Below, in pieces: positions 54,701-64,000 of a stretch of 64,000 nucleotides of DNA (its first letter is position 1; every line of letters begins with the position of its first letter). The stretch comes from Saprospiraceae bacterium (GTDB lineage Bacteria > Bacteroidota > Bacteroidia > Chitinophagales > Saprospiraceae), in contig JAHDEC010000001.1 of assembly GCA_020629035.1 (NCBI GenBank), forward strand, positions 62,001-126,000, given 5' to 3'. A model generated the notes under the pieces. It did not search any database and was not told the origin of the DNA. It saw only the letters and a list, made by a program, of their open reading frames with translations. Made by a program: the position numbers and the translations under genes.

Positions 54701-57700
54701 GGATTCTACCAATATGACCCTATTGCTGGCGCTGCTGCAAGATGTAATACAGCTAATCTAGGGTCTATGTGTAGAACTGTTGAACCATTTAACATCACAT
54801 GTGCTGGAGAAGTAGAAGCAAGAACAGATATAGAATTAAATAATTGTGGAGGTACTGTTGAACATACATTTTGGGTAAAAGAATTGCCTGGGACTCCTGG
54901 AGATCCTTGGTTTACATCTGAATATAGACCAGTAGTAGAAATGTATGATGTGAGTTCTCCTATATATTCTCCATTGGCATACTGCAGTAATGCTCAAGTC
55001 ACAAGAAATGGAGTAAGTGTTGATTTAGTTGTAGACTCTACAACCAATATGAGTTGTAGCCCAGTAGCTGGATTTAATGATGATCTTTGTGCCGTAGATG
55101 TTGGAACTGAAGGTGAAGTAATTTTCAATTTATTTGATCAAGGAATCTCAGGTTTAGGAGTTGGCTTAGACAATTGTGATACCATTAAATTGTCATACGA
55201 TTATTGCATGATTTGTCCAGTACCAATCGAAGGCTTATTGGACTATAAAATGGAATTGGATTACTGTAATGCTGGACATATAATGGACGAGTGTAGTTCC
55301 TTAAAATACATAAGCACATTGGTTGCTGTGGGGCATCCAGCAAGAGCAACTTACGAGGCAAGAACTTATGCGGATGATTATCCTTTTGCAACTGGTTTGA
55401 ATTATTATGATTTACTAAGATATGATACGATCTATTGCAAAGACAATGCAGAATTCCCAGTTGTATTTGTAGATGATAGCGAGGTTACTCCGACCTTGCC
55501 ACTAACAGCAGCAAATGTGGATGGCAAGGAATTAATTGCTTCAGAAAGTGCTGGAGTAAGCATTGAATTAAAAGAAATAGAGTTTTGTAACCCTGATCCG
55601 GAAGATGCCCTAGGTTTCAGCGGCTATGTTACGGTTCCAAATGCGATAGCATTTATGGGAGCTTGCATGAATCCAGATGGTACCATGCCGTTAACTACAG
55701 CTTTAGTATCCGATGATGGTCAATTAAAGAAATATAAAGTTGATTTTCCTTCGACAACATTGGGTACGGGTGATTGTATTCAAATTTTTGTAAAAACTAC
55801 CTTATTATATTGTCCTGAACCAGGTTCATTACCTCCGCAAGTGTGCGTAGGAGCAAGTGCTGGTTGTTCTCCTGAAGAAGTGCGTGCTGCAATAGGTGGT
55901 AGTGGTGCTTGTGCTTCAGCCGAAGTTTGTTATGTGTATTTATTTGGAGAGGCTGATTTACAGACGGAGTGGTTTGGAATGCCAGATGATCCACAACTTT
56001 GTGAGACCTTCACTTTAAATGTAAGAACAAAGAATGTTAAAAACTTATTATTACTAAATCTTGTCCCAACATTTGATCTTCCATTTGGAATGTCAGTAGT
56101 TCCAGGTTCTTGGGAAGTAGCTTATCCAGGTGGTTCAGTTGAAATGTTAGGAAATTTTGGACCATGGACCTCAGTAAGTGATCCAGATGTCGTATCTGGC
56201 TCTAGTTATTCTTGGTCAGATGACGCTTTATGGAATACTCATATAGATCTTAATGGTTTAGTAGGAGTAGGTTCTACTTTGGATAGTAATAAAGTATCTT
56301 TTAGATTTCAAGTAACTACTAATTGTGATGAATTTCTTTCAGGTTCTAGGCCAAAAACGGAGACATTAGCCAGTGATCCGTGTGGTCCCGGAAACTTGAG
56401 TTCTGGTAGTGTAGAATCACCGCAAATTATTATTGCCGGAGCAGATCCTGCTGATCACGCACAATTGTTAGCTGTTGCTAATCCAAGCGAATTATATTGT
56501 GGAGGTTTAACAAATACCTTCGGTATTACTGCTTTAAATATTTCAGAATACCCCACAACTGATAGTGTGGTTACCTGTGTAACTATACCTACAGATGTCC
56601 TAACTTACACGCCAGGCTCCATAGCTTTTTCAACTGGATTTATGCCTGCATGGACAACGGAAACTGTGATTGGAAATACTTTGCAAGTATGTGTTCATTC
56701 TCCTTCTATAGGTGTTGGTGAAACTTGGTCTCTGTCCTTTGAAGCCATCATGAATGAAGATGCACCTTGTGGAGATATAGAAATAGGAGCGGATATTAAG
56801 AGTGTAGTAGAATCAGCGACATGTGTTCCTGGACCACCAGAAGCATGTGATGTATTTGTACAAAACAGTCTAAATCCTTCCATATTTGTTGAATTAAAAC
56901 CGCCGCTGGAGACTACAGATTTACGAGTGAGTACAAGTTGTACAGAAAGCGAAGATCCTATTGAAGTTTGTTACGAAATTGATCTACAGAACCCAGGACC
57001 AATGTACGATGGTGATGTAACTGTTTCCATTTTTGATGATGTAACTTCTAATCAAGTGGTAGATTCTTATGATACAGAATTAAACAACGCGGTACATGCC
57101 GTAAGTTTAGCTAATGGAGAATCTACAACCATTATGATGTGTTTGGATGTAGACGCTATTCAAGCATGTCCAATCATTATTCGAAGAACTTTCGAAACGA
57201 ATTGTGCTTGTGATCATGAAGATACTCCGATTCAAAGTTTAGAGCCAAATTTCATTGCAGAATTAGCTGAGCTAACCGTATTATGTGATGACCAAGAATT
57301 AGGTCTTGATCTTTGTGGTGATTATACTTTAAGCTACGATCCTGCCTCAAATATGGTAGAGAGAATTACAGCAGATAGTATTTTCTTAAGTATAGTTGAT
57401 CCATCTATTGAAACAATGTTTACTATAACAGGAACGATAGGTGAGTGTCCATATGAAACAACCAAGTCAATTTTAGGGGTAACTGATTTTGAATTAGCAT
57501 TAGAGGGAGATGAGGCTTGCCAAGACCAAAATCTTGATTTAGTGCTTACTATCCCTGATGAATATCAAGATTATGTAACTGTCGAGTGGATGCCAGCCAC
57601 CTACTTGGATGACGCAAATAGTGCAGAGCCAATTTTTAATAGTCCAGATGTTGGGGTTTATAATTATTCTATAGTATTAACCTTTGGAGATGGATGTGAA

Positions 57701-60700
57701 TTAATGGATGAAGTAAGTGTAGAGGTGCTTCCAATTGGTGATTTAGGTATAGGTGGAGATATGACTTTTTGTGATGGTTACGCACCAGGGACATTAACAA
57801 CTGATGCAGGATTTGATTATTACGAATGGTACTTACTAACAGCAGGTTTGGAAGTTATCCAAGCTTCAACCACGACTCCTGAATGGAATGGACCGACATC
57901 CACTGGAGATTATTTGGTTAAAGGATTTAGATATACAGATGATTGTCCTTCAATCTCTGGAGCTCATACAATCACAGCCATTCCTTGTGTTGATATCGAA
58001 CTTGAAAAGTCGATTGTAGACATGCCATATCCAGCTCAGTTAGGTGATATAGTTACTTATGAAATTGAAGTTTGTAATGTACTCGACCCAGACTTAGGTT
58101 TAGTGCATAGTCAAGATAATGTGGTAGTAGAAGAAAATCTGCCAGCAGGTTTAACGTACACAGGCAACTCAGTAACCACAGGCTCATTTGCACCAGGAAC
58201 ACCAGGAGTATGGACTGTTGGCACTATGGCTGCTGGAGATTGTGAAACATTGACATTAATGGCATCTATTGATATGTTTGGAACATTTACCAATGTTGCG
58301 GAAGTGACAGGAGGTGATACTCCAGATGTTGATTCAGAAGTGGATAATGATGATGGTGATCAAAGTGAGGATGATGAAGATCCAGAAGAAGTAACCATAC
58401 CGTACGTTGATTTAGCATTGACAAAAATGCTTGATCCTGCAACAGTAACTCCAGTTACCGTGGGTGATGATGTAAACTTTATTATTGAAGTTTGTAATCA
58501 AGGAACCATTATAGCAACAAATGTTGAAGTGACAGATTACATTCCAGCAGGATATATTTTAAGTACATCTGATACAAATGGATGGGCGGACAATGATAAT
58601 GATGGTTTACATGAAAATACTATAGCTGGACCTATTGATCCTGAGATGTGTGCTCAAGTAGAAATCTTACTTACCGTTCAAGCAGCCATGAGCACCGATG
58701 ATTATATCAATGTGGCTGAAATTAGTGGTTCACAAGACGATATGGGTAATGACACAACCGATGATGATATTGACTCGACGGCTGATGAAGATGAGGGGAA
58801 TGATCCAGGTGGAGAAGTTGGAGGCGATACGGATGACACAACTGATGGTGAGAACGGAGATGAAGATGATTCTGATCCAGCAACAGTTCCAGTTGAATAC
58901 ACAGATTTAGCATTAATGAAAACCCTAGCTCCTGGACAACCACAAACGGTGATGCCGGGTGATTTTGTAGATTTTGAAGTAACAATCTTTAATCAAGGAA
59001 GCATAGATGCTTATAATGTTGGTATTATCGATTACATTCCATCAGGCTTAATGTATGATGACAGCTTTGGCAACAATAGTGCTGATGGATGGTCAGATAG
59101 TGATGCTGATGGTAATCCTGAAGCTACGCTTGCAGGTCCTATTGCAGCCTTTACTGGCTCAGAAACAATTATAATAACCTTACAAGTAGACCCAGATTTA
59201 GCAGCTCCAGCAGATTTAGAAAATGTAGCAGAAATCACAGGTTCTGAAGATGTAGATGGTGAGCCACAGGAAGATATCGATAGCACACCAGATGATGATG
59301 ATAGCAATGATGGAACCGTTGAAGATAATGCAACAGATGGTGAAAATGGAGATGAAGATGATTCAGATCCAGCTATCATAAATATAGAAGACGAACCAAT
59401 TTTTGATTTAGCCTTGGCTAAAACATTGGATCCTTCTACACAAACACCAGTTTATCCAGGTGATGTTATCACTTTCAATATCGAGGTTATTAACCAAGGT
59501 AATGTAGATGCATACAATGTAGAATTAACTGATAACATGGGTGCATGCCTTGAAGTGGATAGTCCAGAACCTAATGGATGGGTAGATAGCGACAATGATG
59601 GAGCTTACGAATTTGTAATTCCTGGACCAGTCGCAGCAGGTACATCAACTATTGTACAAATGGACGTGGTTGTGGCATGTGCAAGCAGTGACCCTGATGA
59701 CTATTTAAATATTGCAGAAATCAGCGAGGCTGAAGATGAAGATGGGAATCATCCAGAAGATATTGACAGTACACCAGATATGGATCCTGATAATGACTCG
59801 ATGAATCCAGAAGATGATAACGAAACAGAAGAAGATGGATCAGAAGGTGATGACGAAGATGATCATGATTGGGAATTTGTTCCAGTTGAGACCTTTGATT
59901 TGGCATTGGTAAAAACACTTTCTGCAACTCAGGACATGCCTATTATGCCTGGAGACGAAGTTGTTTTCGATATCGAAGTGATTAACCAAGGAACGGTTGA
60001 TGCATACAATATTGATGTGACTGATTATGTACCTAGCGGTCTGGAATACATGGATAGCTATGGTAATAATGCAGCAGACGGATGGTCTGATATGGATGGT
60101 GATGGAAATCCAACAATTACCATTAACGCCTTAACGGCTGGTAATGCAGTAACGGTTCAAGTGAGCTTAATCGTACTGCCAGGAACACAAGGTTCGTTAA
60201 CAAACTGGGCTGAAATCGGTGCTGCAGAAGACGAAAATGGTGATATGCCTGAAGACGTCGACAGTACACCAGATGATGACCCTAATAATGATGAATTTGG
60301 AGACGATAACCAAGAAGATGGTGATGGATCAGATGATGAAGATGATCACGACCCTGAAGAAATAACGATAGACTATTTTGACCTTGCTTTAACTAAAGTG
60401 CTAAGTGATGGACAGTCTCAGTATGTAAGTCCTGGAGATGATGTTTCATTTACCATAGAGGTTTGTAATCAAGGTACAATCACAGCAACTGATATCATGA
60501 TTGCTGAATACTTGCCATCAGGTACAGTATATAGCACAAATGATACAAATGGTTGGACAGATGTAGATATGGATGGTGATTATGAAAATACCATAGCTGG
60601 ACCTGTTGAACCAGGAGACTGTGCAAGTATAGATTTCATATTGACCGTATTGCCGTCTACACCAGCACCATTTGAACTAACAAACTGGGCTGAAATAGCA

Positions 60701-63700
60701 GGTGCCTCGGATGGAGATGGAAATCCTGCTGATGATGTGGATTCTACCGCTGATGATGATCCTGATAATGACGAGTATGGGGATGATAATCAAGAAGATG
60801 GTGATGGAATGGATGATGAGGATGATCACGATCCTGCAGTGTTCTACACATCAGATGAAGAAATATTTGATTTAGCATTGGACAAAGAAATTAGTCCAGA
60901 TCAAGATGTACCAGTTTATCCAGGTACAGATATCACCTTTGTAATCACTATTGAAAATCAAGGAAACACAGATGTAACCAATGTAACGGTAGAAGATTAC
61001 CTTCCTGCTTATTTAACATTGAGTTCAGCAGATACCAATGGATGGGTAGATGCAGATGCGGATGGAAATCCAGATCAAGTAATCCCAAGCATGATGGCAG
61101 GGGAGTCGATTATGCTAGAAATAGTGGTGACACTTGATGCAGGATTTAGCGGAACTAGCATCGAGAATAGTGCAGAAATTACTGAATTCTTTGATGAAAA
61201 CGGTGACCAACAAGAAGATACAGACAGTACACCTGATGATGATCCAGACAATGACGAAGATGATGAAGATGACGAGGATACAGTAGAATTACCAGTAGCT
61301 ATGTTTGATTTAGCTTTAACTAAAACGCTAAGTCCAGACGAAATGGCTCCATATATGCCAGGTGATGTGGTAACTTTTGTGGTGACTGTGTATAATCAAG
61401 GTACAGTAGATGCGTACAACGTAGGTGTTGTAGATTATTTACCTGCCGATTTAACACTGAGCCCTAGTGATATGAATGGATGGGTAGATAGTGATGCAGA
61501 CGGCAATCCAGAAAATACTATAGCGGGTCCTATCCTTGCAGGTCAATATGCTTTTGTCAACATTGATCTTGTGATTAATCCAGCATTAATGACGCCTGCA
61601 GACTTAACAAACTTTGCCGAAATTACGATGGCTGAAGACGAAAACGGTAACATGCCACCAGACATCGATAGTGATCCAGATGATGATCCTGATAATGATG
61701 CAGAAGGTGACGACAATCAGCAAGATGGTGACGGTACGGATGATGAGGATGATCAAGATTGGGAAACTATTCCAGTAATTACTGAAGTATTTGATCTTGC
61801 ACTACAAAAAGTAATTAATCCAGATCAGGAGTTTCCTGTAGGGTTAGGTGACGATATCACCTTTGATATTTGGGTGTACAATCAAGGAAATATTCCTGCC
61901 ACAAACATTGAAGTATCTGAATATATGCCATCTGGAACAATGATGAGCACTGCGGATATGAATGGCTGGACTGACTTCGATAACGATGGTACTTATGAGC
62001 AAACGATTCTTGGACCTCTAGCACCTGGAGACTCAGTATTGTTGATGGTAGTCTTAACGATTACAGATGTAAGTGATCCACTTGGATTAGTTAATGAATC
62101 TGAAATTAGTGGTGCGGATGATGAAAATGGAGATGCAATAGAGGATATCGACAGTACACCAGATGGTGATCCAGATAATGATAATGGTGGAGATCCATAT
62201 GATGATACAAACAACGAAATTGATGATGATGGCACAAATGATGAAGATGACCATGATCCTGAAGTAATTCCAATTTTTGACTTAGCCTTAACTAAAACAA
62301 CAAGTTGGACAGATCCAATAACCTATGGAGATGATATTCCTTTTGATATCAATGTTATAAATCAAGGAAATATATCTGCTTATGAAGTAGAAGTCACAGA
62401 ATATATTCCATGTGGATATTTCTATGATCAAGCTAACAATCCATTATGGACTTATGATATGGCTACATCGACAGCAACAACAACTATAGCTGGACCTATT
62501 GATCCTGTTATGACGACGACGGTGCCGATTGTACTGACTGTACAGCCATGTCCAGATGGTGATCCTGCTAGTAATTGGACTAACTCTGCCGAAATTAGTG
62601 GAGCACAAAATGAAGATGGAGAAGATATGTCAGATGATGATCCAGATAGTACGCCGGATAACGATCCAGATAATGATCCAGAAGGAGACAACAATCAAGA
62701 GGATGGTGACGGAACAGCTGACGAAGATGATCATGATTGGGAAACTCCTCCAATCTTTGACTTGGCTTTAACAAAAGAATTAGCAGCTGGTCAAATGACG
62801 CCTGTAAGTTTAGGTGATGATGTGACCTTTACGATTACGGTATACAACCAAGGAACGATTACTGCAACAAATGTAGAGGTGTCAGATTATGTTCCTGAAG
62901 GATATTGCCTAAGTCCAAACGATACTAATGGATGGGCAGATCCTGACATGAATGGTATATATACGGCAACCATTGCTGGACCTATTACTCCTGGTATGAA
63001 TGCTACAATAGACATCGTACTAGAAGTAAAAGCAGCGATGTCATCAGACGATTATATAAATGTAGCAGAGATTAGTGGCTCAATGGATGATATGGGTAAC
63101 GACACTACAGATGATGACATTGATTCAGATGCTGACGATAATGAGCACAATGATGATGGAGGAGAAGTTGGTGGTGATACAGATGATACCATTGACGGCG
63201 AGGAAGGTGATGAAGATGATGCTGATCCAGCAACTGTCGATGTAGAATTCTTTGATCTTGCCATGGTTAAAATGTTAGCTCCAGGTCAGCCACAACAGGT
63301 AATGCCAGGTGATGATGTAACCTTCTTAATAACGGTTATAAATCAAGGAACTATAGATGCATATAATGTAGCCATAGCAGAATATCTACCGGCTGATATG
63401 ACATTAAGTTCAGCAGATACTAACGGCTGGACGGATGTTGATGCAGATGGTATTCTAGAAAATAGCATTGCAGGACCTATCGCAGGATACGGTGGTACGG
63501 ATATGATCGAAATTGTAGTAACCATTAATCCTTCACTAAGCACTCCTGCTGAACTGACTAACTGGTCAGAAATTAGTGGTGCTGAAGATGAAAATGGTGA
63601 ACCACAAGATGATGTAGATAGTACTCCAGATGATGATCCAAACAATGATCCATACGGTGATGATAACCAAGAAGACGGCGATGGTACAGATGATGAGGAT

Positions 63701-64000
63701 GATAGTGATCCGGCAGTAGTTGAGGTAAGTGATGAAGAAATCTTTGACCTTGCTCTAGTCAAAACTCTAGATCCAGCTACAGAAACACCAGTATATGTAG
63801 GAAGTGAAATTACCTTCTATGTAGAAGTGTTTAATCAGGGTAACATTACTGCGATGAATATCGAGCTGACGGATAATATGGGTGCAAGCTTAGCATTAAG
63901 TAGTAATGATACAAATAGCTGGGTAGATAGTGATAATGATGGCGCTTATGAAAACCTAATTGTAGGACCTTTAGCACCAGGGCAATCAGAAATTATCCCG
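51701..64000 (+). CDS. Giant secreted DUF11-repeat protein, C-terminus beyond window (at least 4100 aa)
   Basis: An ATG at 51701 opens a frame that stays open to the last base, giving 4100 codons with no stop. In-frame checks near 53759, 55169, 58409, 60002 and 63941 agree. The signal peptide core is LLSLCIATLAFTPLMYGFG. Residues about 30-2090 form a Cys-rich head of unknown family, with patterns like those in the head of the preceding giant (VCGNPDTLSF versus VCGQPQIHTL; a TNCACD/TTCACN motif further on), followed by an Ig/PKD-like part near 2010-2095. From about residue 2097 (57989) to the edge are 13 DUF11 repeats joined by Asp-rich linkers. The protein is probably exported by Sec and then T9SS like its neighbours, but the sorting domain is not visible, so type A or B is unknown. 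Likely role is a surface fibre or adhesin (inferred). It is preceded by a strong terminator, so it is a separate transcription unit. Confidence 0.88.
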   Translation, partial: MGNVRFKTLLSLCIATLAFTPLMYGFGFFDLFKLNNEEKSVEQSLIEIDLVDQARLNYQLSNCENEAYYYDEYSKAKTSLIDHIKSVKGIENAASRMSSDGCPNIQIVDLREVAGFPQADNLNVCGNPDTLSFLIFTDDPGVVDGFEMTLNMVQGMRYAGFEDTHNGGCTSISNSDPDINSPSFVANGVTCDDIFVANIGVGADCAVDIENGEYIVEIEYNYFYFPPSGTPIPCSGSFTIEDNFNNALKTPVLNMSNPSPIDAIVTSLQAPFCQNISISQDGLQAYLNEFEFSICGIDASPSSLISIPSITANGIDLTPGAVYNPADSSMTVTVGSDIFPTNGSENPFGESDQFDTDESVSIQVCYEVANCPSNSDIPFTYKAEYGCYDETCQTTGQGSILKVRPVGSESAIITATLSNSMQICGDDAEVVATIQNGNAEDTEQNVYTNFHIGFQACGIPAIAVTEVTVNGISVPPVWSLAGDDVDISFEDNLNAGIGLVDHDGDGFFDDLPGGSAPLEVIVKFNLSCSDPGAASGECVDINCENVQFYISGETNCGNTFKNFPDTGGFGLKYGAETVSNPDEMDLNTTGTVVGYNFGVFGNPQGAKTIEMTFCYDFNSENIESCPSGANIRYKLVVSGPDAYTDDLEYVPGTAMFSDDDINNFVAVDDSNVSMDYPTEGQAVMIIDFGLDPPPGLVCYKFQLEMEEPACAPASFLPASQQISSVCSDCETDCEILQACRSTLLRIDPNDTGCVCVASYETLSNERTNLGYKDKTMTEQWTKQELIDEGFAIDLGRFMPGDTLQHRGFLEIVNAELLNDPVFWDLSWSYYALSGTDTKMPALPLVIDAAASVLDTIRIENPDGSTHVVDISDLAGCASSGSSTYYESNFSTFGKQPWGTYNIEHPCNRNSGYNTYDFRDNQYLSWSLYNYEKIDDCGGTWANFAEGNCLDEFIDAYDITLNSKIYFTFRVPLVKNPHRETAELLGLEPPLETTARIYPSGGFYQYDPIAGAAARCNTANLGSMCRTVEPFNITCAGEVEARTDIELNNCGGTVEHTFWVKELPGTPGDPWFTSEYRPVVEMYDVSSPIYSPLAYCSNAQVTRNGVSVDLVVDSTTNMSCSPVAGFNDDLCAVDVGTEGEVIFNLFDQGISGLGVGLDNCDTIKLSYDYCMICPVPIEGLLDYKMELDYCNAGHIMDECSSLKYISTLVAVGHPARATYEARTYADDYPFATGLNYYDLLRYDTIYCKDNAEFPVVFVDDSEVTPTLPLTAANVDGKELIASESAGVSIELKEIEFCNPDPEDALGFSGYVTVPNAIAFMGACMNPDGTMPLTTALVSDDGQLKKYKVDFPSTTLGTGDCIQIFVKTTLLYCPEPGSLPPQVCVGASAGCSPEEVRAAIGGSGACASAEVCYVYLFGEADLQTEWFGMPDDPQLCETFTLNVRTKNVKNLLLLNLVPTFDLPFGMSVVPGSWEVAYPGGSVEMLGNFGPWTSVSDPDVVSGSSYSWSDDALWNTHIDLNGLVGVGSTLDSNKVSFRFQVTTNCDEFLSGSRPKTETLASDPCGPGNLSSGSVESPQIIIAGADPADHAQLLAVANPSELYCGGLTNTFGITALNISEYPTTDSVVTCVTIPTDVLTYTPGSIAFSTGFMPAWTTETVIGNTLQVCVHSPSIGVGETWSLSFEAIMNEDAPCGDIEIGADIKSVVESATCVPGPPEACDVFVQNSLNPSIFVELKPPLETTDLRVSTSCTESEDPIEVCYEIDLQNPGPMYDGDVTVSIFDDVTSNQVVDSYDTELNNAVHAVSLANGESTTIMMCLDVDAIQACPIIIRRTFETNCACDHEDTPIQSLEPNFIAELAELTVLCDDQELGLDLCGDYTLSYDPASNMVERITADSIFLSIVDPSIETMFTITGTIGECPYETTKSILGVTDFELALEGDEACQDQNLDLVLTIPDEYQDYVTVEWMPATYLDDANSAEPIFNSPDVGVYNYSIVLTFGDGCELMDEVSVEVLPIGDLGIGGDMTFCDGYAPGTLTTDAGFDYYEWYLLTAGLEVIQASTTTPEWNGPTSTGDYLVKGFRYTDDCPSISGAHTITAIPCVDIELEKSIVDMPYPAQLGDIVTYEIEVCNVLDPDLGLVHSQDNVVVEENLPAGLTYTGNSVTTGSFAPGTPGVWTVGTMAAGDCETLTLMASIDMFGTFTNVAEVTGGDTPDVDSEVDNDDGDQSEDDEDPEEVTIPYVDLALTKMLDPATVTPVTVGDDVNFIIEVCNQGTIIATNVEVTDYIPAGYILSTSDTNGWADNDNDGLHENTIAGPIDPEMCAQVEILLTVQAAMSTDDYINVAEISGSQDDMGNDTTDDDIDSTADEDEGNDPGGEVGGDTDDTTDGENGDEDDSDPATVPVEYTDLALMKTLAPGQPQTVMPGDFVDFEVTIFNQGSIDAYNVGIIDYIPSGLMYDDSFGNNSADGWSDSDADGNPEATLAGPIAAFTGSETIIITLQVDPDLAAPADLENVAEITGSEDVDGEPQEDIDSTPDDDDSNDGTVEDNATDGENGDEDDSDPAIINIEDEPIFDLALAKTLDPSTQTPVYPGDVITFNIEVINQGNVDAYNVELTDNMGACLEVDSPEPNGWVDSDNDGAYEFVIPGPVAAGTSTIVQMDVVVACASSDPDDYLNIAEISEAEDEDGNHPEDIDSTPDMDPDNDSMNPEDDNETEEDGSEGDDEDDHDWEFVPVETFDLALVKTLSATQDMPIMPGDEVVFDIEVINQGTVDAYNIDVTDYVPSGLEYMDSYGNNAADGWSDMDGDGNPTITINALTAGNAVTVQVSLIVLPGTQGSLTNWAEIGAAEDENGDMPEDVDSTPDDDPNNDEFGDDNQEDGDGSDDEDDHDPEEITIDYFDLALTKVLSDGQSQYVSPGDDVSFTIEVCNQGTITATDIMIAEYLPSGTVYSTNDTNGWTDVDMDGDYENTIAGPVEPGDCASIDFILTVLPSTPAPFELTNWAEIAGASDGDGNPADDVDSTADDDPDNDEYGDDNQEDGDGMDDEDDHDPAVFYTSDEEIFDLALDKEISPDQDVPVYPGTDITFVITIENQGNTDVTNVTVEDYLPAYLTLSSADTNGWVDADADGNPDQVIPSMMAGESIMLEIVVTLDAGFSGTSIENSAEITEFFDENGDQQEDTDSTPDDDPDNDEDDEDDEDTVELPVAMFDLALTKTLSPDEMAPYMPGDVVTFVVTVYNQGTVDAYNVGVVDYLPADLTLSPSDMNGWVDSDADGNPENTIAGPILAGQYAFVNIDLVINPALMTPADLTNFAEITMAEDENGNMPPDIDSDPDDDPDNDAEGDDNQQDGDGTDDEDDQDWETIPVITEVFDLALQKVINPDQEFPVGLGDDITFDIWVYNQGNIPATNIEVSEYMPSGTMMSTADMNGWTDFDNDGTYEQTILGPLAPGDSVLLMVVLTITDVSDPLGLVNESEISGADDENGDAIEDIDSTPDGDPDNDNGGDPYDDTNNEIDDDGTNDEDDHDPEVIPIFDLALTKTTSWTDPITYGDDIPFDINVINQGNISAYEVEVTEYIPCGYFYDQANNPLWTYDMATSTATTTIAGPIDPVMTTTVPIVLTVQPCPDGDPASNWTNSAEISGAQNEDGEDMSDDDPDSTPDNDPDNDPEGDNNQEDGDGTADEDDHDWETPPIFDLALTKELAAGQMTPVSLGDDVTFTITVYNQGTITATNVEVSDYVPEGYCLSPNDTNGWADPDMNGIYTATIAGPITPGMNATIDIVLEVKAAMSSDDYINVAEISGSMDDMGNDTTDDDIDSDADDNEHNDDGGEVGGDTDDTIDGEEGDEDDADPATVDVEFFDLAMVKMLAPGQPQQVMPGDDVTFLITVINQGTIDAYNVAIAEYLPADMTLSSADTNGWTDVDADGILENSIAGPIAGYGGTDMIEIVVTINPSLSTPAELTNWSEISGAEDENGEPQDDVDSTPDDDPNNDPYGDDNQEDGDGTDDEDDSDPAVVEVSDEEIFDLALVKTLDPATETPVYVGSEITFYVEVFNQGNITAMNIELTDNMGASLALSSNDTNSWVDSDNDGAYENLIVGPLAPGQSEIIP
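57989..64000 (+). repeat. DUF11 repeat array with a 4350-bp super-period in the third giant gene
   Basis: DUF11 repeats begin near 57989, 58409, 58904, 59405, 59896, 60376, 60871, 61306, 61795, 62278, 62759, 63254 and 63746. Most are 480-500 bp long; the one from 60871 is about 435 bp because its acidic linker is shorter. Repeats 2-4 match repeats 11-13 specifically: the GGEVGGDTDDT linker occurs only at 58811 and 63161, APGQPQ only in repeats 3 and 12, and DNMGA only in 4 and 13. Offsets are exactly 4350 bp for repeats 2 and 3 and 4341 bp for repeat 4, showing that a nine-repeat block was duplicated. Confidence 0.9.

Noticed and set aside
51946-56883. Apparent lack of a complete plus-strand gene after 51700
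   Set aside because: The frame from the ATG at 51701 is open to the window end, so it has no stop here; it is one partial giant gene, not a gap or a decayed region.
58698-63762. GAT-rich patches every 490 bp as a CRISPR array or microsatellite
   Set aside because: The spacing and content are explained by Asp-rich linkers of an in-frame coding repeat; there are no identical short direct repeats with unique spacers.

Overview
The window looks like a chromosomal segment of an AT-rich member of the Bacteroidota, most plausibly a Saprospiria-type marine or environmental bacterium. This rests on type IX secretion system (T9SS) sorting domains of both type A and type B, a PorP/SprF-family gene, an OmpA-family gene of the T9SS/gliding kind, HYR-like, SprB-like and DUF11 modules in giant secreted proteins, and TAnnTTTG-type promoter matches. 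The genus is inferred, not proven.

Layout. Positions 1-325 (minus strand) hold the start of a NodB-type polysaccharide deacetylase. It is divergent from gltX (glutamyl-tRNA synthetase, 374-1900), which is followed after 3 bp by a 60-residue hypothetical gene (1904-2086). From 2144 to 11051 lies a tightly packed three-gene cassette: a 2094-residue secreted protein with a type B sorting domain, a PorP/SprF-family outer-membrane protein overlapping it by 4 bp, and a PD40-propeller/OmpA protein overlapping that by 1 bp.

The remaining 53 kb is almost entirely three co-oriented giant genes: 7297 codons (11258-33151), about 5979 codons (33327 or 33333-51266) and at least 4100 codons (51701 to beyond the window end). 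Each has a signal peptide and its own leader region, and hairpin terminators follow the first two. The first is mainly HYR-like modules. The second joins a Cys-rich head, SprB repeats and DUF11 repeats. The third has a Cys-rich head followed by a long DUF11 array. The first two share a C-terminal segment of about 1250 residues ending in a carboxypeptidase-regulatory-like domain, a dockerin-like pair and a type A sorting domain.

The most striking structure is nested repetition. Each giant gene contains a multi-domain super-repeat with a constant period: 2115 bp (eight HYR-like modules), 930 bp (four SprB modules) and 4350 bp (nine DUF11 modules). In the one stretch compared codon by codon, copies kept the same residues while synonymous codons differed. 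The likely joint role is a set of long surface fibres or adhesins exported by T9SS. The 2144-11051 cassette may supply a dedicated outer-membrane partner and a peptidoglycan anchor. That functional picture is inference. No tRNA, rRNA, CRISPR array or insertion sequence was recognised.
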